From: Coturnix japonica
Lineage: Eukaryota; Chordata; Aves; Galliformes; Phasianidae
Length of the DNA stretch: 64,000 nucleotides
Direction: 5' to 3'
Assembly: GCF_001577835.2 (NCBI RefSeq)
Contig: NC_029516.1
Span: forward strand, 165,872,441 to 165,936,440
Shown here: positions 12,355 through 23,652 of the stretch, piece by piece
How the letters are laid out: every line of letters starts with the position of its first letter
How positions within the stretch are numbered: position 1 is the stretch's first letter
Translations under genes and position numbers: made by a program
The notes under the pieces: model-generated
The model's database searches: none
Told to the model about the DNA's origin: nothing
The model's input: only the letters and a program-made list of their open reading frames with translations

Positions 12355-14270
12355 TTGTTAAAGCCATACATTCCCAAGGACAGAGTAAAGCTCACAAGCC
12401 ATAAATCATGCCCAGATAAGAATGATCTGAAACAATACTCTGCAGCAGGATGTTGCTCGTTCTCTAACAATTACTGGGTGTTTCAGGCAGATTTCCCACT
12501 GCCTGCTCAGACATGCAGCAGAGAAGACAAATGACCTGGTGCTGGTCAGGGTTCTTCATGTTGGAATCCGAGCGTGTTCAGACAGCTGTAACAGTGTGGC
12601 TCCACATCTGCCTGAATCCTACAGTGCTGCGGTCTCCTGGATGGCAAGAACTGGCTGCTCTGTGACCAGGGCTGCGGCACAGAGATGGGCTGGCCTCAAC
12701 CTCACTAGGTGATGATGGAGATATGGTGACATCAATTCCACAGTGCACTGGGATATGAGAGCAGTCTGGAGATAAGGCTATGCTTAAGGCACAAGAGAGG
12801 CATGTGGGGGGCGGCTGGAGCTGCATTTGGACATCAGTGCCACCACATCCTGGACCCTGGGGCACACACACACTGGTGCCCACCGCTGCACTGACAGCTT
12901 CAGTACAAAGGAGGGATTAGTCAAACGTTGCTGATTTTGCATGATTAGACCTTCCCTCTTCTCTTGTCCCCACAACGTCACACCCATGGGAACAAGGGCT
13001 GAAGAAAAAGGAGCAGTGAGGACAGGGAGTGCAGGTGAGGGACAGGTGCCCTTCTGACATGAACGCTGCTCATAATGGAGTCACTGGACAGAGATATATG
13101 GAGCAGAATGCAAACTGTGCCCCAGGCCTCCCTCACCTCCAGCTGCTCTCCAGGCAAGGTCTATTAGGACATAAAATCAGTGAAAGCAGCAAAATGACCC
13201 ACAGGGCTCCCTTGCTCTTCCCCTGTCATGAGTTCCCCCTGTCCCTCTTGTACGTACATCAGTGCTGCCACCAACTCAGAGCAGTCCTACAGGAGGATCA
13301 TTTCAGAATCATAGAATTCACAGAGTGGCCTGAGTTGAAAAGGACCTCAAAGATAATCTGATTTCAACCCCCCTGCTGCTTGAGGTGCACTTGCACAATA
13401 TGCCTAAGAAGGATGACCAGGACAGTACCAATCCGCAGCCTGGGCACATCCAGCAGAGATCTCTGGCACATCCAGCTGTGTGTTGGATGAACCGCCAGCT
13501 CTGAACAGAAGTAGGGCAGGCTACTTGGACTGATACAAGACCTTGGATTGATTCAAGACCAAAAGTATCACCTACATGGCTCTACTGGGCTTTGGAGCCC
13601 ACCAGCCAGGGCAAGGAATTCGGGGTTGAGATCTTGATTGGTCACCAGGGAATAGTTCAGGGAAAGCGAGCTCGGTGTGGTGAAGGGAAGGAGCTGGCAG
13701 CAGGTCTGGAGAGCTGTGAAACACACCCAGCCAAATTCCTTCTCAGGCTCTGCTGGAGAGACTCCAGTGCAGTGAGCAATGCAACCAGCAGCACGACTCG
13801 GACCCATTCCCTCCCCAATCCCCGTCTTGCCCCTTACCCTTGCACTCTGCCCAACTTTTCTCTTTCAGAAACTGAAGTCCTTCCCCAGACCACCACCTCT
13901 GCACCATGAGGGATGTGCATCTGCAGAGGTCACTGCCCGTGCATAGGTCTCAGTGTTGTCGCAGTAGGAAAGAAACAACCTTGTACCACATTTAGAGAGC
14001 ATCTTCCAGAGGAAGCAGCTTGATGTCTGCAAATCGCAGGTCTGTGACCTGCACCAATAGAATCCAAACACGTTGAAACGGATAGAGCTTGAGTTGCAAT
14101 GGTGATGTCCCCTCGTGAAGTTACCTCGGCCCTCCCTGTTACTCCCCATATTATTAATGTCACTTACAATAAATACCAGAACAAAATCAACAGCGTTTGG
14201 CCACATATCTTAAAGCATTTCCCCACTCCTCTTTCATTTTCTGTCTTTGCAGCCTTGATTTCCACCCCTA
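12355..14270 (-). other. ENDOD1: Presumed ENDOD1 3' untranslated region
   Basis: The stretch following the ENDOD1 stop codon holds no recognisable coding sequence. It carries one CR1 fragment near 13304-13375, in the same sense as ENDOD1. Its extent is inferred only from poly(A) signals. Confidence 0.4.
13304..13375 (-). repeat. CR1 LINE 3' fragment
   Basis: CAGAATCATAGAATTCACAG followed by GAGTTGAAAAGGACCTCAAA, the CR1 3' end in antisense. Similarity fades after about 13375, although the next 100 bp may be a more decayed continuation. Confidence 0.8.
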
Positions 14271-15404
14271 TCAGTCACCAGAGGAGCCCTTAGGGATAAA
14301 CCGCTTGACTATGTGACTAGCCACGTAATAAAAGCCATGCAGGATGGAGGCTGTGGCATCAATGGCCAGCGAGAAGGTGCCACCGATCCCAGCGGCCATG
14401 TCTGTGACAACGGAGGGAATGGCACAGATGGAATAGTAAGGGAAAGAAGCGAGGTGAAGGACAAACCCCATGGGGATGCGTAGAATCCTATAGGTGATGA
14501 CTGCCACATCTTGAATAATTCCCAGAAAGCCCAAGAAGATGTTGCTGATGACCCTCCCCACATCATAGGGGATGCTGATGAGCACCATGCTGATGGCTTT
14601 AAGGTAGGACACCATCCCATTCCACAGGCTGTAGACTCCATCCAGAAGAGTACTGACAACTCGCTTGATAACAAGCCACAGAAAATAAAACAGATATTTC
14701 ACCAGCTCCACAAGCAGGTAGATGAGGAGTTCCAGAAGTTTGATGAAAGGCGTAGCAATTATGCCAACCACTTTCCTCACCAAGCCACTGTCTTTGGCCT
14801 CCTCCTTGTCATTTGTTCCTACCTGCTCTCCAGATCGGATCTGACTAACAGCTTGCAGTATTGCTTCCATTTTCTCATTGCTTTCTTTGTCTTCTCCACA
14901 TTTGCCCTTGAACAAGTCAAGCCCCGCTAGGAGTTGCTTCTCCAGCTCTCCCACCGTGAGGTCTGCCAAACTGCTTTCATCATTGACTTTCTTCACCAGT
15001 CCTAGAGACCATCCCTCTGGAGCATCACAGCACGCTGCCAGCCAGAGGGTCTCTGGCACAGACACCTTGCCTTTAACTCGGACACTGGAAGGAATTGCTC
15101 CTGCAAGGAGATACAGCTGGTCCTTCTTGGAACAATGAGGGAACAGAGCTTGCTCCACCACCCTACCGATGTCATTATGCCAGGTTTTGCTCAGAGAGGG
15201 ACGCAGAGGGACAGCATTTGTCAGTGTATAGGTGGCCATTTGGAAGTCCTCCTCATTGAGCGAGCTAGGGTTCAGCAGCCCTCGCTCATAACCAGAGCCC
15301 ACGTAGTCTGAGGTCAGAGCTTGATTTGCACCAAGGTTGGCCAAAGAGCCAACAACATCCGCTTCAACCACCATCTCATGCTGGTCATTCTCTGGATCAT
15401 CTAT
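14271..15404 (-). CDS. ENDOD1: ENDOD1 exon 2 (most of nuclease domain and C-terminal hydrophobic region)
   Basis: 377 codons plus stop, opening with IDDPENDQHE after acceptor CTATTTCAG at 15405. The human-like blocks TYTLTNAVPLRPS, VSVPETLWLAACCDAPEGW and IATPFIKLLELL identify it. It ends IPKGSSGD. The linker at about residues 285-305 is charged and poorly conserved. The final 160 residues are dominated by hydrophobic stretches with few charges. Confidence 0.95.
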   Translation of the reverse strand: MDDPENDQHEMVVEADVVGSLANLGANQALTSDYVGSGYERGLLNPSSLNEEDFQMATYTLTNAVPLRPSLSKTWHNDIGRVVEQALFPHCSKKDQLYLLAGAIPSSVRVKGKVSVPETLWLAACCDAPEGWSLGLVKKVNDESSLADLTVGELEKQLLAGLDLFKGKCGEDKESNEKMEAILQAVSQIRSGEQVGTNDKEEAKDSGLVRKVVGIIATPFIKLLELLIYLLVELVKYLFYFLWLVIKRVVSTLLDGVYSLWNGMVSYLKAISMVLISIPYDVGRVISNIFLGFLGIIQDVAVITYRILRIPMGFVLHLASFPYYSICAIPSVVTDMAAGIGGTFSLAIDATASILHGFYYVASHIVKRFIPKGSSGD

Positions 15405-18400
15405 CTGAAATAGCAGAGGGAAGAGTTAGTGCTTGCAATTCACCTTCCTACAAAGCAATGCGTAAAATAGGCTTTGAAGTACATATTCTGTGAGTACTGC
15501 TACTACATGCTGTGCCATGGATCGCATCCTGCACTCCTTCCTTACTGTCCTTGTGGTGTTGGTTTCAGAGGGGTGTGCACTGCCTTTGCTGTTCTGCTAA
15601 ACTATCAGTTCTGACTACTGGTGCTGACTGCAGCTCTCCAGTCTGGCCTGCAGCACAGCACAACCTCCAGTCACTCACCAGCCATCCTCCACTAAGCCCC
15701 AAACTGGTATTTATTTTCTAGAAGGGATATTTGTATTCCTAAGGGAAAACCTAGAAGGGATTTTTAATAGAACGATTGACTTAGGTCTATGTTTTCACCT
15801 CCTATGGTGAAGGCACTTCCAATTCTTTTAAGCATCTGCTGTCTCATCTTTAATCAAATCCAAGCAATGAAGAATGAAAGGCATGATACGTAGGATGCCT
15901 AAGGAAAGCATTTACCTGTCTCCACTAAATGAGTAAGTTGGACACCATGGCAGATGACCTGAATTTCACTGCCTTTAACACAGTCGTTTTACTGAGCTGA
16001 GGGTTTGTCATTAGCAGTCTGACCCTGATCTTTAATGACCTCCCAGAGTCCTGTGGGTGAGGAGACTTTGTCACCACAGGTCCTCAATGTCCTCAGTGGA
16101 ATCTGTGCTATGAGCTTGTGTCTGCCCTTGCCACCGCATGGAGCCAGAGGTGGTAACAACCCCCCTGACACCTTGCACAGAGCTACGCAAGGAGCTCATC
16201 ATACACAGTGGAAGCTGGAGCACCAGGGCACCATGGTGTGTTCAGGGCTTTCTCAGGTGAGTGCAGCTCTCCCTGCTCCTTAGACACTCCTCTTGACACT
16301 GCAGCCTCTCCAGGGGGGTGTGCCAGATTGCTATTTTCTTCCCCAGATTAGAGGGCAAGATGTTGGTAGGAACTCCATGGCAGCAGGCAGCCTCTGGCAG
16401 TTGCTGCCTCTTGAAATCTCTGTTTCTCATCCCAGCACTGCACTGACCCCATTACAGCTGCTCTCTTTGCTCCTGGCCTCTAGGTTGTTTACTGCACTGT
16501 ATAACACATGTTTTGGAGATGTACACAGCAGACAGCTCATATTCTGCTTTTAATCACCCCCCAGTCACCCTCCCTGGTGCCTGGGCTCTCCTGGAGCGCA
16601 CTTGGACGCATGGCTACCATCTATGTCCTTGAATCCTTGCACAGAGCTGCAGCTCCCTGCATCCCCTCCTCGATGTTCTGTGCTCAGTGTACGCAGCTAT
16701 CCATCATCCTTACTGCACGAATCGAGGTCTGATTGCTTCTTGCAGCAGCTAAACCCCTGCAGCCTGGCCTCGGGGCTGTCTCTGCAGCAGGACTGGACAC
16801 AGTGCCAACACGAACCATTTCCAAGGGCTGCACTACCCCCGGCTGCCTGCTAGGAGGGATCTTGCTTCGTCTTGAAGGTGTATTGCTTCGGGACTGGAAG
16901 GATTCCTACACGAGTCTCAGCTTTTTTGTTGTTGCTTTTTGCTCAGGCACCTACAGCCTTCTTGACAGCATAAGGGAAATGCTGAGGGGAGACTGAGGTG
17001 CTGTACTTCAAAGACACGGAGACCTGAGTCTGTGCAGCTGTTGCCTTGCAGAGATTCCCCTGCTGCATGGGCATAGACTTGAATCTCTCTGGTTATGAGC
17101 TGATGCACGCATACCTGGAGGTGCCTATCAAGCAAATATGTGCTTGCTTTGCTGTTCAGCTCCAGGGTTTTGCACATTCCATTGGGATTGTTTGGATGCA
17201 ATTAAGAAAGAACATGAAAAATGTGGCCGTGTGCTGTGCATGCGTAAGACTCTGACATCAGCGAGTGCTTATAATAACTTATATCATGGTCTGTAATAAC
17301 TCACGTATTACTGAGCATTTCATGCCTCCTGTAATCCAGCTCCAAAGGCAAGCTGTCTCTAGCACTGTACCTAACCTTCACACAAGCTGCATTCTGACCC
17401 CCATAGCCTTTGGTTTCTGTTGCAACAAGAGCACATCCGCATCCATGGGACAAGCGTGAATCCACCTGCCAAAATACCCTGCAATACCTTGGGGCAAGGC
17501 CCAAGCAGACAGGTAAACAACTTGATGCTGTGAGGATTGAAAAGTAAATGATGCATCCAAACACCTGTTTGGATTAGAGCCCAAGCACCTATCAGTATAA
17601 TACATGCCTCATAAAGTGGGGGTTGTTGTTCTGCAGAAGGGAGTGAACCACATTCCATTCCATGGTCTGTGCTGCAGGAAGCAGCTCCAAAAGCACGTTT
17701 CTCCTAATGACCAGGGCTGACAAGAAAAGCAGCTCAGACATAGCTGTGGCTGAGTGATACAAATCCTGCCTTGGTCCTCTGGCTCACACCTTATATCCTG
17801 ATCTATTACCAAGAAAAGAGCACATGACAACCTTGAGTCACCCATCAGAGTTCAGACAGAATTTTTATAGCAGTTTCCTCCTGCTTCCTCTATCCCCATG
17901 TGGGTGTGCTCACACGCACCACTGTGCAGTTCAGCCTGTTCGTACCTGGCTATCTCAGGCATGATCCTTCTAAGCCAAAAGGAGCACAAGTGCCTTGTCC
18001 CACCACTGATAGTCTTGCTCCAGCCTTCATCCCATGTGCCTTTACTGGGGGCTCTGCAGCCCCATAAGGACTTTAGTATTGAGGGAACAATGGGCAAGTT
18101 CTCCACTACACCCATCATTAAAACCTTGAGTAGGGGGTAGAGTAAACAGGAGGGAGACGATCTCTGTCCTCCTTCCCTCCATAATGCCACCAGCTGTGGT
18201 ACAGGTGTCTTTCAGACACGGGGATCACTTTGAATGTGCATCATGATGTCAGCTGGGAGGCTTTGTGGTTGAAAAAGGAGGAAACAGGCAAACGAATGAC
18301 TCAGAAGCCAAAGGGGTAGAGGAGGAAGCAAAAGAGTCTAGGAGTTGGACTCAATGTCCTTTAAGGGTCCCTTCCAACCCAAACAACTGTATGATTTTCC

Positions 18401-19185
18401 CTGTTGAGCACTAATGTCAGCAACTCGCTCCCCAGAGGAAAAGTCCTCAAAGCACTCAGCAATTTGATGCTGTCACCATCTGGTGTCACCCAGGAACACA
18501 GCCACTGCATCCTACGGGCTACACGGGTGGGAGGCCACAGCAACTCGAGGCAGAGCAGAGCCGATGGGGATGAGAAGATTTCTGAGGCAAGAAACACGAA
18601 GCCTGGGGAGCCGGGTGAGCGTAAGGCGATCGAAGCAGGAAGGCTGGGCAAGAAGGGAAGTTGCGGCTGGAAAGCCTCAGCAGGTGGGTGAGGCACACCC
18701 TGGCAGTGCGGGGCAGAGAGGCAGCTGGGGCACCGACGAGCTCTTATCTGTTCACTTTCAAGCACAATCTAAGATCGGCATCTGCCGGGGCTTCACGAGC
18801 ATCCGTGGGGCTCCGTGGCTGGGAGCAGCTCCCCACCACCACCACCACCACCACCACCTCCCGCCGGCAGCTGCACCCGAGGGAGCGGACCTACCTGCGG
18901 CTCCAGCAGCCAGCTCTCGTCCGCCCCGCTTCGGGCTGCCCCCGTGTACTTGAAAGCGGAATAAAGAGGGATTTTGTCCTTGGTGCTGTAGAGGGTTGCG
19001 AAGCGCGGCTCCCCGTTGTACCGCTGACAGATCTTCACGTGGAAGGGCTCGGTGAATCCTTCTGGTGGAACTCGGCCGGGGAAGAACACGTTACACTCGG
19101 CAAAGCCGGCTTCGTTCTTGCCGACGACTCTGCCCAGGGAAAAGCTCGGGAAAAGCGACAAGCAGAGCAAACACAGCGCTGACAT
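14271..19185 (-). CDS. ENDOD1: Endonuclease domain-containing protein 1
   Basis: Complete two-exon gene, 18895-19185 and 14271-15404 on the minus strand, 474 residues against about 500 in human. Residues 1-18 form a signal peptide (MSALCLLCLSLFPSFSLG). The start of the DNA/RNA non-specific endonuclease fold follows, with KICQR and RFATLYSTKDKIPLYSAF. The exon junction reads EPQ/IDDPEND, matching human PQIDDP. The catalytic DRGH equivalent is ERGL at residues 137-140, so the expected histidine is leucine. Hydrophobic segments at about 312-344 and 360-463 suggest membrane association. ENDOD1 has been linked to DNA repair and innate immune control; the catalytic chemistry in birds is unproven. 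An in-frame ATG ten codons upstream, at 19215, is an alternative start. It is convergent with SESN3 and divergent from CWC15. Confidence 0.95.
18341..18397 (+). repeat. CR1 3' terminal fragment
   Basis: GGAGTTGGACTCAATGTCC, then GGTCCCTTCCAACCCAAAC and TGTATGATTTT: only the last 55-60 bp of a CR1, antisense to ENDOD1. Confidence 0.75.
18833..18858 (+). repeat. (CCA)n microsatellite beside ENDOD1 donor
   Basis: About eight CCA units starting 37 bp inside the intron. In the ENDOD1 transcript this is a (TGG)n G-rich tract close to the 5' splice site. Confidence 0.9.
18895..19185 (-). CDS. ENDOD1: ENDOD1 exon 1 (signal peptide and start of nuclease domain)
   Basis: 97 codons in phase 0. The signal peptide is followed by RVVGKNEAGFAECNVFF, the counterpart of human RLVGEEEAGFGECDKFF, and ends ESWLLEPQ before the GTAGGT donor. 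I chose the ATG at 19185 because it places the hydrophobic core directly at the N-terminus, with A at -3. The upstream ATG at 19215 has G at -3 and +4 and would add MDGPGQRSVK. Confidence 0.92.
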
Positions 19186-19620
19186 CTTCACACTCCGCTG
19201 CCCAGGGCCGTCCATCCCGGCTGGGTACGGCTCAGCTCTGGCGGTGCGGGGAGAGAAGCGAAGCCGGGCGGGCGGCGATCCCTGCGGGCAGCGGGCGCTG
19301 CTGCCGGCGGCGGTGCCGCGCTCACGGCCGCTGGAACGCCGGGCAACCCGAAATCATCGCTACTAACTGGGAGGAGGAGGAGGAGGAGGGAAGCCCTCGG
19401 CGGTGCCGTATGTAGCAGCGGGGTGTGGTGTCTGCATTGCAGCACAGTCCCCGGGAGGAATTTTGGCTGACGCAGCCAGAACTCTTCCTGGGGCTGCCGT
19501 GGGGGATGCTGCAAAGTCAGGTTCGGCGCCTGAAGAAGGGGTGAGCTGATGTCTGCAGCCCCCAGCCTGGCCGAGGGAGAGGAAGGAAGGAGGGAGGAGA
19601 GGCAGCGGGATGTCAGCAGC
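19186..19620 (-). promoter_or_regulatory. ENDOD1: ENDOD1 5' UTR and GC-rich promoter region
   Basis: GC- and CpG-rich sequence directly upstream of the ENDOD1 start, with many GCGG/CCGC runs, a GGA-repeat at about 19371-19389 and no clear TATA box. This is typical of a housekeeping-type promoter. The transcription start site cannot be fixed from sequence; somewhere near 19250-19420 is likely. Confidence 0.6.
19371..19389 (+). repeat. (GGA)n microsatellite at ENDOD1 promoter
   Basis: Six GGA units within the GC-rich region upstream of ENDOD1, a purine-strand tract. Confidence 0.8.
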
Positions 19621-21086
19621 GCCGGGAACACGCCGTGCCCCTTTGTGGGGTGCCCGCTGCTTGGACAAACATAGAGCTGGCAAAAAAAGCCACAAGGAAT
19701 GAAACCACTCCTCGTGTTTATTATCGGCTGTCACCTGCCTGTGAGCCCACAGCAGCTACTGCTGGGTTAATGGGTAAAAGAATGACTGTGGCGACTGGGA
19801 AAGTTAATGTTTTCACAGCAATGCAGTGGAGAGACTACAGAGTATTTCAAGATCAAGAAAACCTGCCTTTCCCCATGCTATAAGTTGGATACGATCAGAT
19901 ATACTGCCAATAACTCGCTCCCGCAACTTAAGAAAGCCAAGGTGCCATAAAGGACACTGTCATACAAAGCTGTCGCATCACTACAGCCATTTCCAAGCAG
20001 GAGTCCCCAAGTGCCACCAATTCTCAGCTGCTCTGCAAGAGAGGCTGTATGGCACACACAGCCTGTACTGCAAGCAATGCCATGGGACGGACGGAGGGCT
20101 GCCTTGGTGCCCGCCCAAGGTCGGGGAAGGAGGCTGTAAAAGTGCTAAGAATAGCCTGGGCTCTGAGGCTCATTTCTCACTCGGGGATGGCAGAATAGCA
20201 AAGAAATTCGTCAGTGCCTTTTCGTGTGATGTTATCAGATTGGGGAGACAGAGGCAGGCTGGGCAGGCTGAGGAACAGCAGGAAATGCAGCCAGTGGCTT
20301 GTTTGGTTTCCAGGCAGTGGCTGGTCACTCAGCCCTGGCAGAAAGAATTAGTCATGTGCAGAAAGATGATGGGAATGGAAACAGTGCATGGCTCAGCCAG
20401 AACGGAGCAGCTCCAAAAGACACGCTCAACATTCCATCTCCCTGGATGTAAAAAGGGCTACTGGGAAATCGAGAGCTGAAGCTAAACTTGAGCTCTTTGG
20501 TGTCTATCTGATCCCACACTTGCAACTATCTGGGCAACAGAAGGACATATTTTGCCCATGTTTTGAGCCTCGTTCTACAGGGAAAGCAAAGCAATGAGGT
20601 GCAAAGCAAGGCAATGAGGTGCTTCTAAACATCCCACTCTGACTGATCTGTATTAACGCCAAGCTGGGTATGATCCCAACCCAGCATGAAGGTGGGTTGG
20701 GGTGCCTCAAGATGGGCACAACAGCCAGCAGCATGTTGAGCAGAGGGATCCTGCTGCCAGGAAATTGGGACGTCCTGCCTCCAAGGGCACCTCAGCCTCA
20801 CTGTGATGCCTCAGCACTCTTCCCAGCCTCAAGGGTCTCTTATCTGCTTTTGGGGAACCTTCCTGGCTGTGAGGCTGGCCTATGCCTGCCTATATTTTAC
20901 TGCACGTACCAGCATGTAAGTAGACAGTCTGAAGAGATCTCCTTTTCCATGCTATCAATATGGGCGCCAGCATGGACCAAGAGATGATACTGCCATTAAG
21001 TTCAACGAGGCTGGCACTGAAGGCAAGCAGTTGTGCTTGATGTGATGGAGAACAGCGAGCCTGTGGAAGGTACAAAGAAACAGATG

Positions 21087-21240
21087 ATCATAGAATCATT
21101 TGAGTTGGAAGGGACCCTCAAAGGCCATCTCCCCTGCAATGAACAGGGACACCTACAGCTATATCAGATGCTCAGAGCCCCATCCAGCCTGACCTTGATT
21201 GTCTCCAGGGATGGGGCATCCACCCCCTCTCTGGGCAGTC
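21087..21240 (-). repeat. CR1 LINE 3' fragment
   Basis: ATCATAGAATCATTTGAGTT at the tail, then GGAAGGGACCCTCAAAGG and GGGATGGGGCATCCACC: CR1 3' region in antisense. Confidence 0.9.
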
Positions 21241-22424
21241 AAAGAGACAAGGGAAAGGTGATGTATCAGCAGCAGGTAAAGGTGCATAGGAGGAGAGGAG
21301 GGGCTGCACAGCAGAGACTGGATGCATGCTGAATTTGGAAGGCATACCAGAGAGAAAGTGGGGAGAAGTGATTTGTGACAGGACAAAGGGTGAGAAAAGA
21401 GGCTCTAGAAAATGATGTCGACTGGGAGGAAGAGAAGGAGACTGAGCAAAAATTAGTTGATGAGATACTAAGGAAAGCTTAAGAAGGGAAATGGATAGAA
21501 ATAGATGTGAAGAAACCCAGGAGGGAGAACGGGAGGGGTCAAATGAACAGATGGGAGAGAGCTGAGGAAAGCTGTGATAAGAAAATCAGAACATGAAGAT
21601 GGGGAAATGAGATAGGAAGGGGCTTACATCCATCTTCATTGACCTAGTGAGGATGACCCCCTCTTCCCAGGGGTCTCAAGCACCAAGACCAAATGATCCT
21701 GAAAAACATGCCACTATTCAGCCCTGTAACAACAGGAAGCCACTGGCTTGTCTGCCCACTTTCCCACACTGTTCCTCCAGCCCCGTCTCTCCGTTCACAT
21801 GGTTGACACTGTTTGCTGCAAATAACTCCTTTCTCCTCACATGCCTGACCCTGCTAACCTTGACTTTCCAAACATACTTGACTCCAAATATTTCTCCAGG
21901 GCAGATCTCTTGTCTCCTGCTGTGAGCTATGGGTGGGCTGCCAGACTGTATGTGACTGTCCTATTCTTTAGGGAACGAAAAGGAAGAAGAAAGTGATTCA
22001 GTGGAGACACACTGTCAAGGATTTGGCTCAGAGCGTGGCAGTCCCAGCACACATGACACTGCATGTCAGAGAGCACATCTGCCTCTTCCTCATCTCATGG
22101 GGATGGAGTTTCTTGCTAAAATTAACTCAAAAGCCTGGTCTGGGAAAGGAGCCCAGTGCTGAGCTAGGGAGAAAAGAAAAACTCAGTTTCTGTGTTAAAA
22201 TGAAGAGATTCAATCATCTCTTTGGGGAAGAGCTTAGTGATGCACCGTTGCAATTTTGATTCCCACCTTAAACCAGGTCTTTGTGCCACTCTTTGCTGCC
22301 TACTTGTTAGATGCTCACGCAGACATCTTTACACCTTCCCCGTGGTGACCCTCACACTGGTCAGGTGTCAGCATCACCAACAGTGCTGCTTCATCGCCCT
22401 TCTCTTGCCATGATTCTCACAGCA

Positions 22425-22694
22425 CAGGGTGGTGCAACAGTGAAAGTAATGGCCTCAAGTTGCGCCACGGGAGGATCAGGTTGGATATTAGGAACCAGTT
22501 CTTCTCACAAGAGTGGTGAGGTGGCGGCACAGGCTGCCCAGGGAGGTGGTGCAGTCACTGTCCCTGGAGGTGTTCAGGAGCCATGGAGATGTGACAGAGG
22601 GACATGGTCAGTGGGCATGGTGGGGGTGGGCTGATGGCTGGACTAGGTGATGTTAGCGGTCTTTTCCAACCTTAATGCTTCCATGATTCTATGA
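22425..22694 (+). repeat. CR1 LINE 3' fragment
   Basis: GTTGGATATTAGGAACCAGT, then GGCTGCCCAGGGAGGTGGTG and GGACTAGGTGATGTTAGCGG, to the tail CCATGATTCTATGA. First of three same-strand copies in a row. Confidence 0.9.
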
Positions 22695-22849
22695 GAGAGA
22701 CCACCAGACACCTCAAGGTCAGGGTGCCAGGGATGCAGACTTGTGTATGTGCTTAATGAAAGCAATAAAATCCAGAGTCCATATCCTTCAGCACTTCATC
22801 ATAGTCTTCAGACTGAAGAAATCTCTATTAATTGAAAGAACTGGAAAAC

Positions 22850-23228
22850 AAGACAAGAAGAGTGGCTGAGGAATTTGAGATTGTTTAGTTTGGAAAAGAG
22901 AAGGCCGAGCTCCCTACAACTGCCTGAAAGGAGGCTGCGGTAAGGAGGGCGTTGGTCTCTTTTTTCAGTTGACAAGTGAGAGTGTTGCAAGGAAACAGCC
23001 TCAAGTAGCAGCAAAGGAGGTTTAGAGTGGATACTGGGGAGAATTTACTCATGAATAGGGAGGTCAAGCATTGGAACGGGCTGCCCGTGGTGGAGTCATC
23101 ATCCCTGGAGGTATATGAGAGATGTGTAGAGATGACGCTCAAGGACATGGTTTAGTGATGGGACTCAGTAGGTCCCGTTGATAGCTGGACTTGGTGCACC
23201 TGAAGGTCTTTTCCAGCCTCCAGGCTGT
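22850..23228 (+). repeat. CR1 LINE 3' fragment
   Basis: TTTGGAAAAGAGAAGGCCGA starts the recognisable part. GGCTGCCCGTGGTGGAGTC and GCACCTGAAGGTCTTTTCCA follow. Older and more diverged than its neighbours, with no clear 8-bp tail. Confidence 0.85.
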
Positions 23229-23299
23229 TAGAGACGAGCACAACAAAAATCCAGTGTTTGACAGCCCAAGTCCTGGAGAAGTACCTTTTTTAGGTACTT

Positions 23300-23652
23300 T
23301 TTAGTACCTAAAGAGAGCCTATAAACAAGAGGGGAGTCAACTCTTTACAAGGGTAGATAAAAACAAGACAAGGGGAAATGGTTTTAAGTTGAAGGAGGAG
23401 AGATTTAGGTTGGATGTCAGGGGGAAGTTCTTTGCCAAGAGAGTGGTGAGGCACTGGAACAGGCTTTCCAGAGAGGTTATGGATGCCCCATCCCTGGGGG
23501 TGTTCAAGGCCAGGTTGGATGGGGCCCTGGGCAGCCTGGGTCTAGTATTAAATGGGGAGGTTGGTGGCCCAGCCTGCAGCAGGGGGGAGGGGGTTGGAGA
23601 TTCATGATCCTTGAGGTCCCTTCCACCCCAAGCCATACTATGATTCTATGTT
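23300..23652 (+). repeat. CR1 LINE 3' fragment
   Basis: GATTTAGGTTGGATGTCAGG, CCCTGGGCAGCCTGGGTCTA and the tail ACTATGATTCTATG. This is the best-preserved of the three neighbouring copies. Confidence 0.92.

Larger units (their letters stand above)
15405..18894 (-). other. ENDOD1: ENDOD1 intron
   Basis: A 3,490-bp intron with donor CAG/GTAGGT and acceptor ATTTCAG. It holds a CR1 tail at 18341-18397 and a CCA-repeat at 18833-18858, next to the donor. The rest shows nothing recognisable; its many small ORFs lack family features. Confidence 0.85.

Noticed and set aside
14511-15138. Plus-strand ORFs of 139 and 86 codons
   Set aside because: Antisense shadows of ENDOD1 exon 2.
18793-18894. Poly-Gly extension of ENDOD1 exon 1 reading frame
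   Set aside because: It lies beyond a perfect GTAGGT donor. The exon 1/exon 2 join in phase 0 reproduces the human EPQ-IDDP junction, so the Gly run is intronic.
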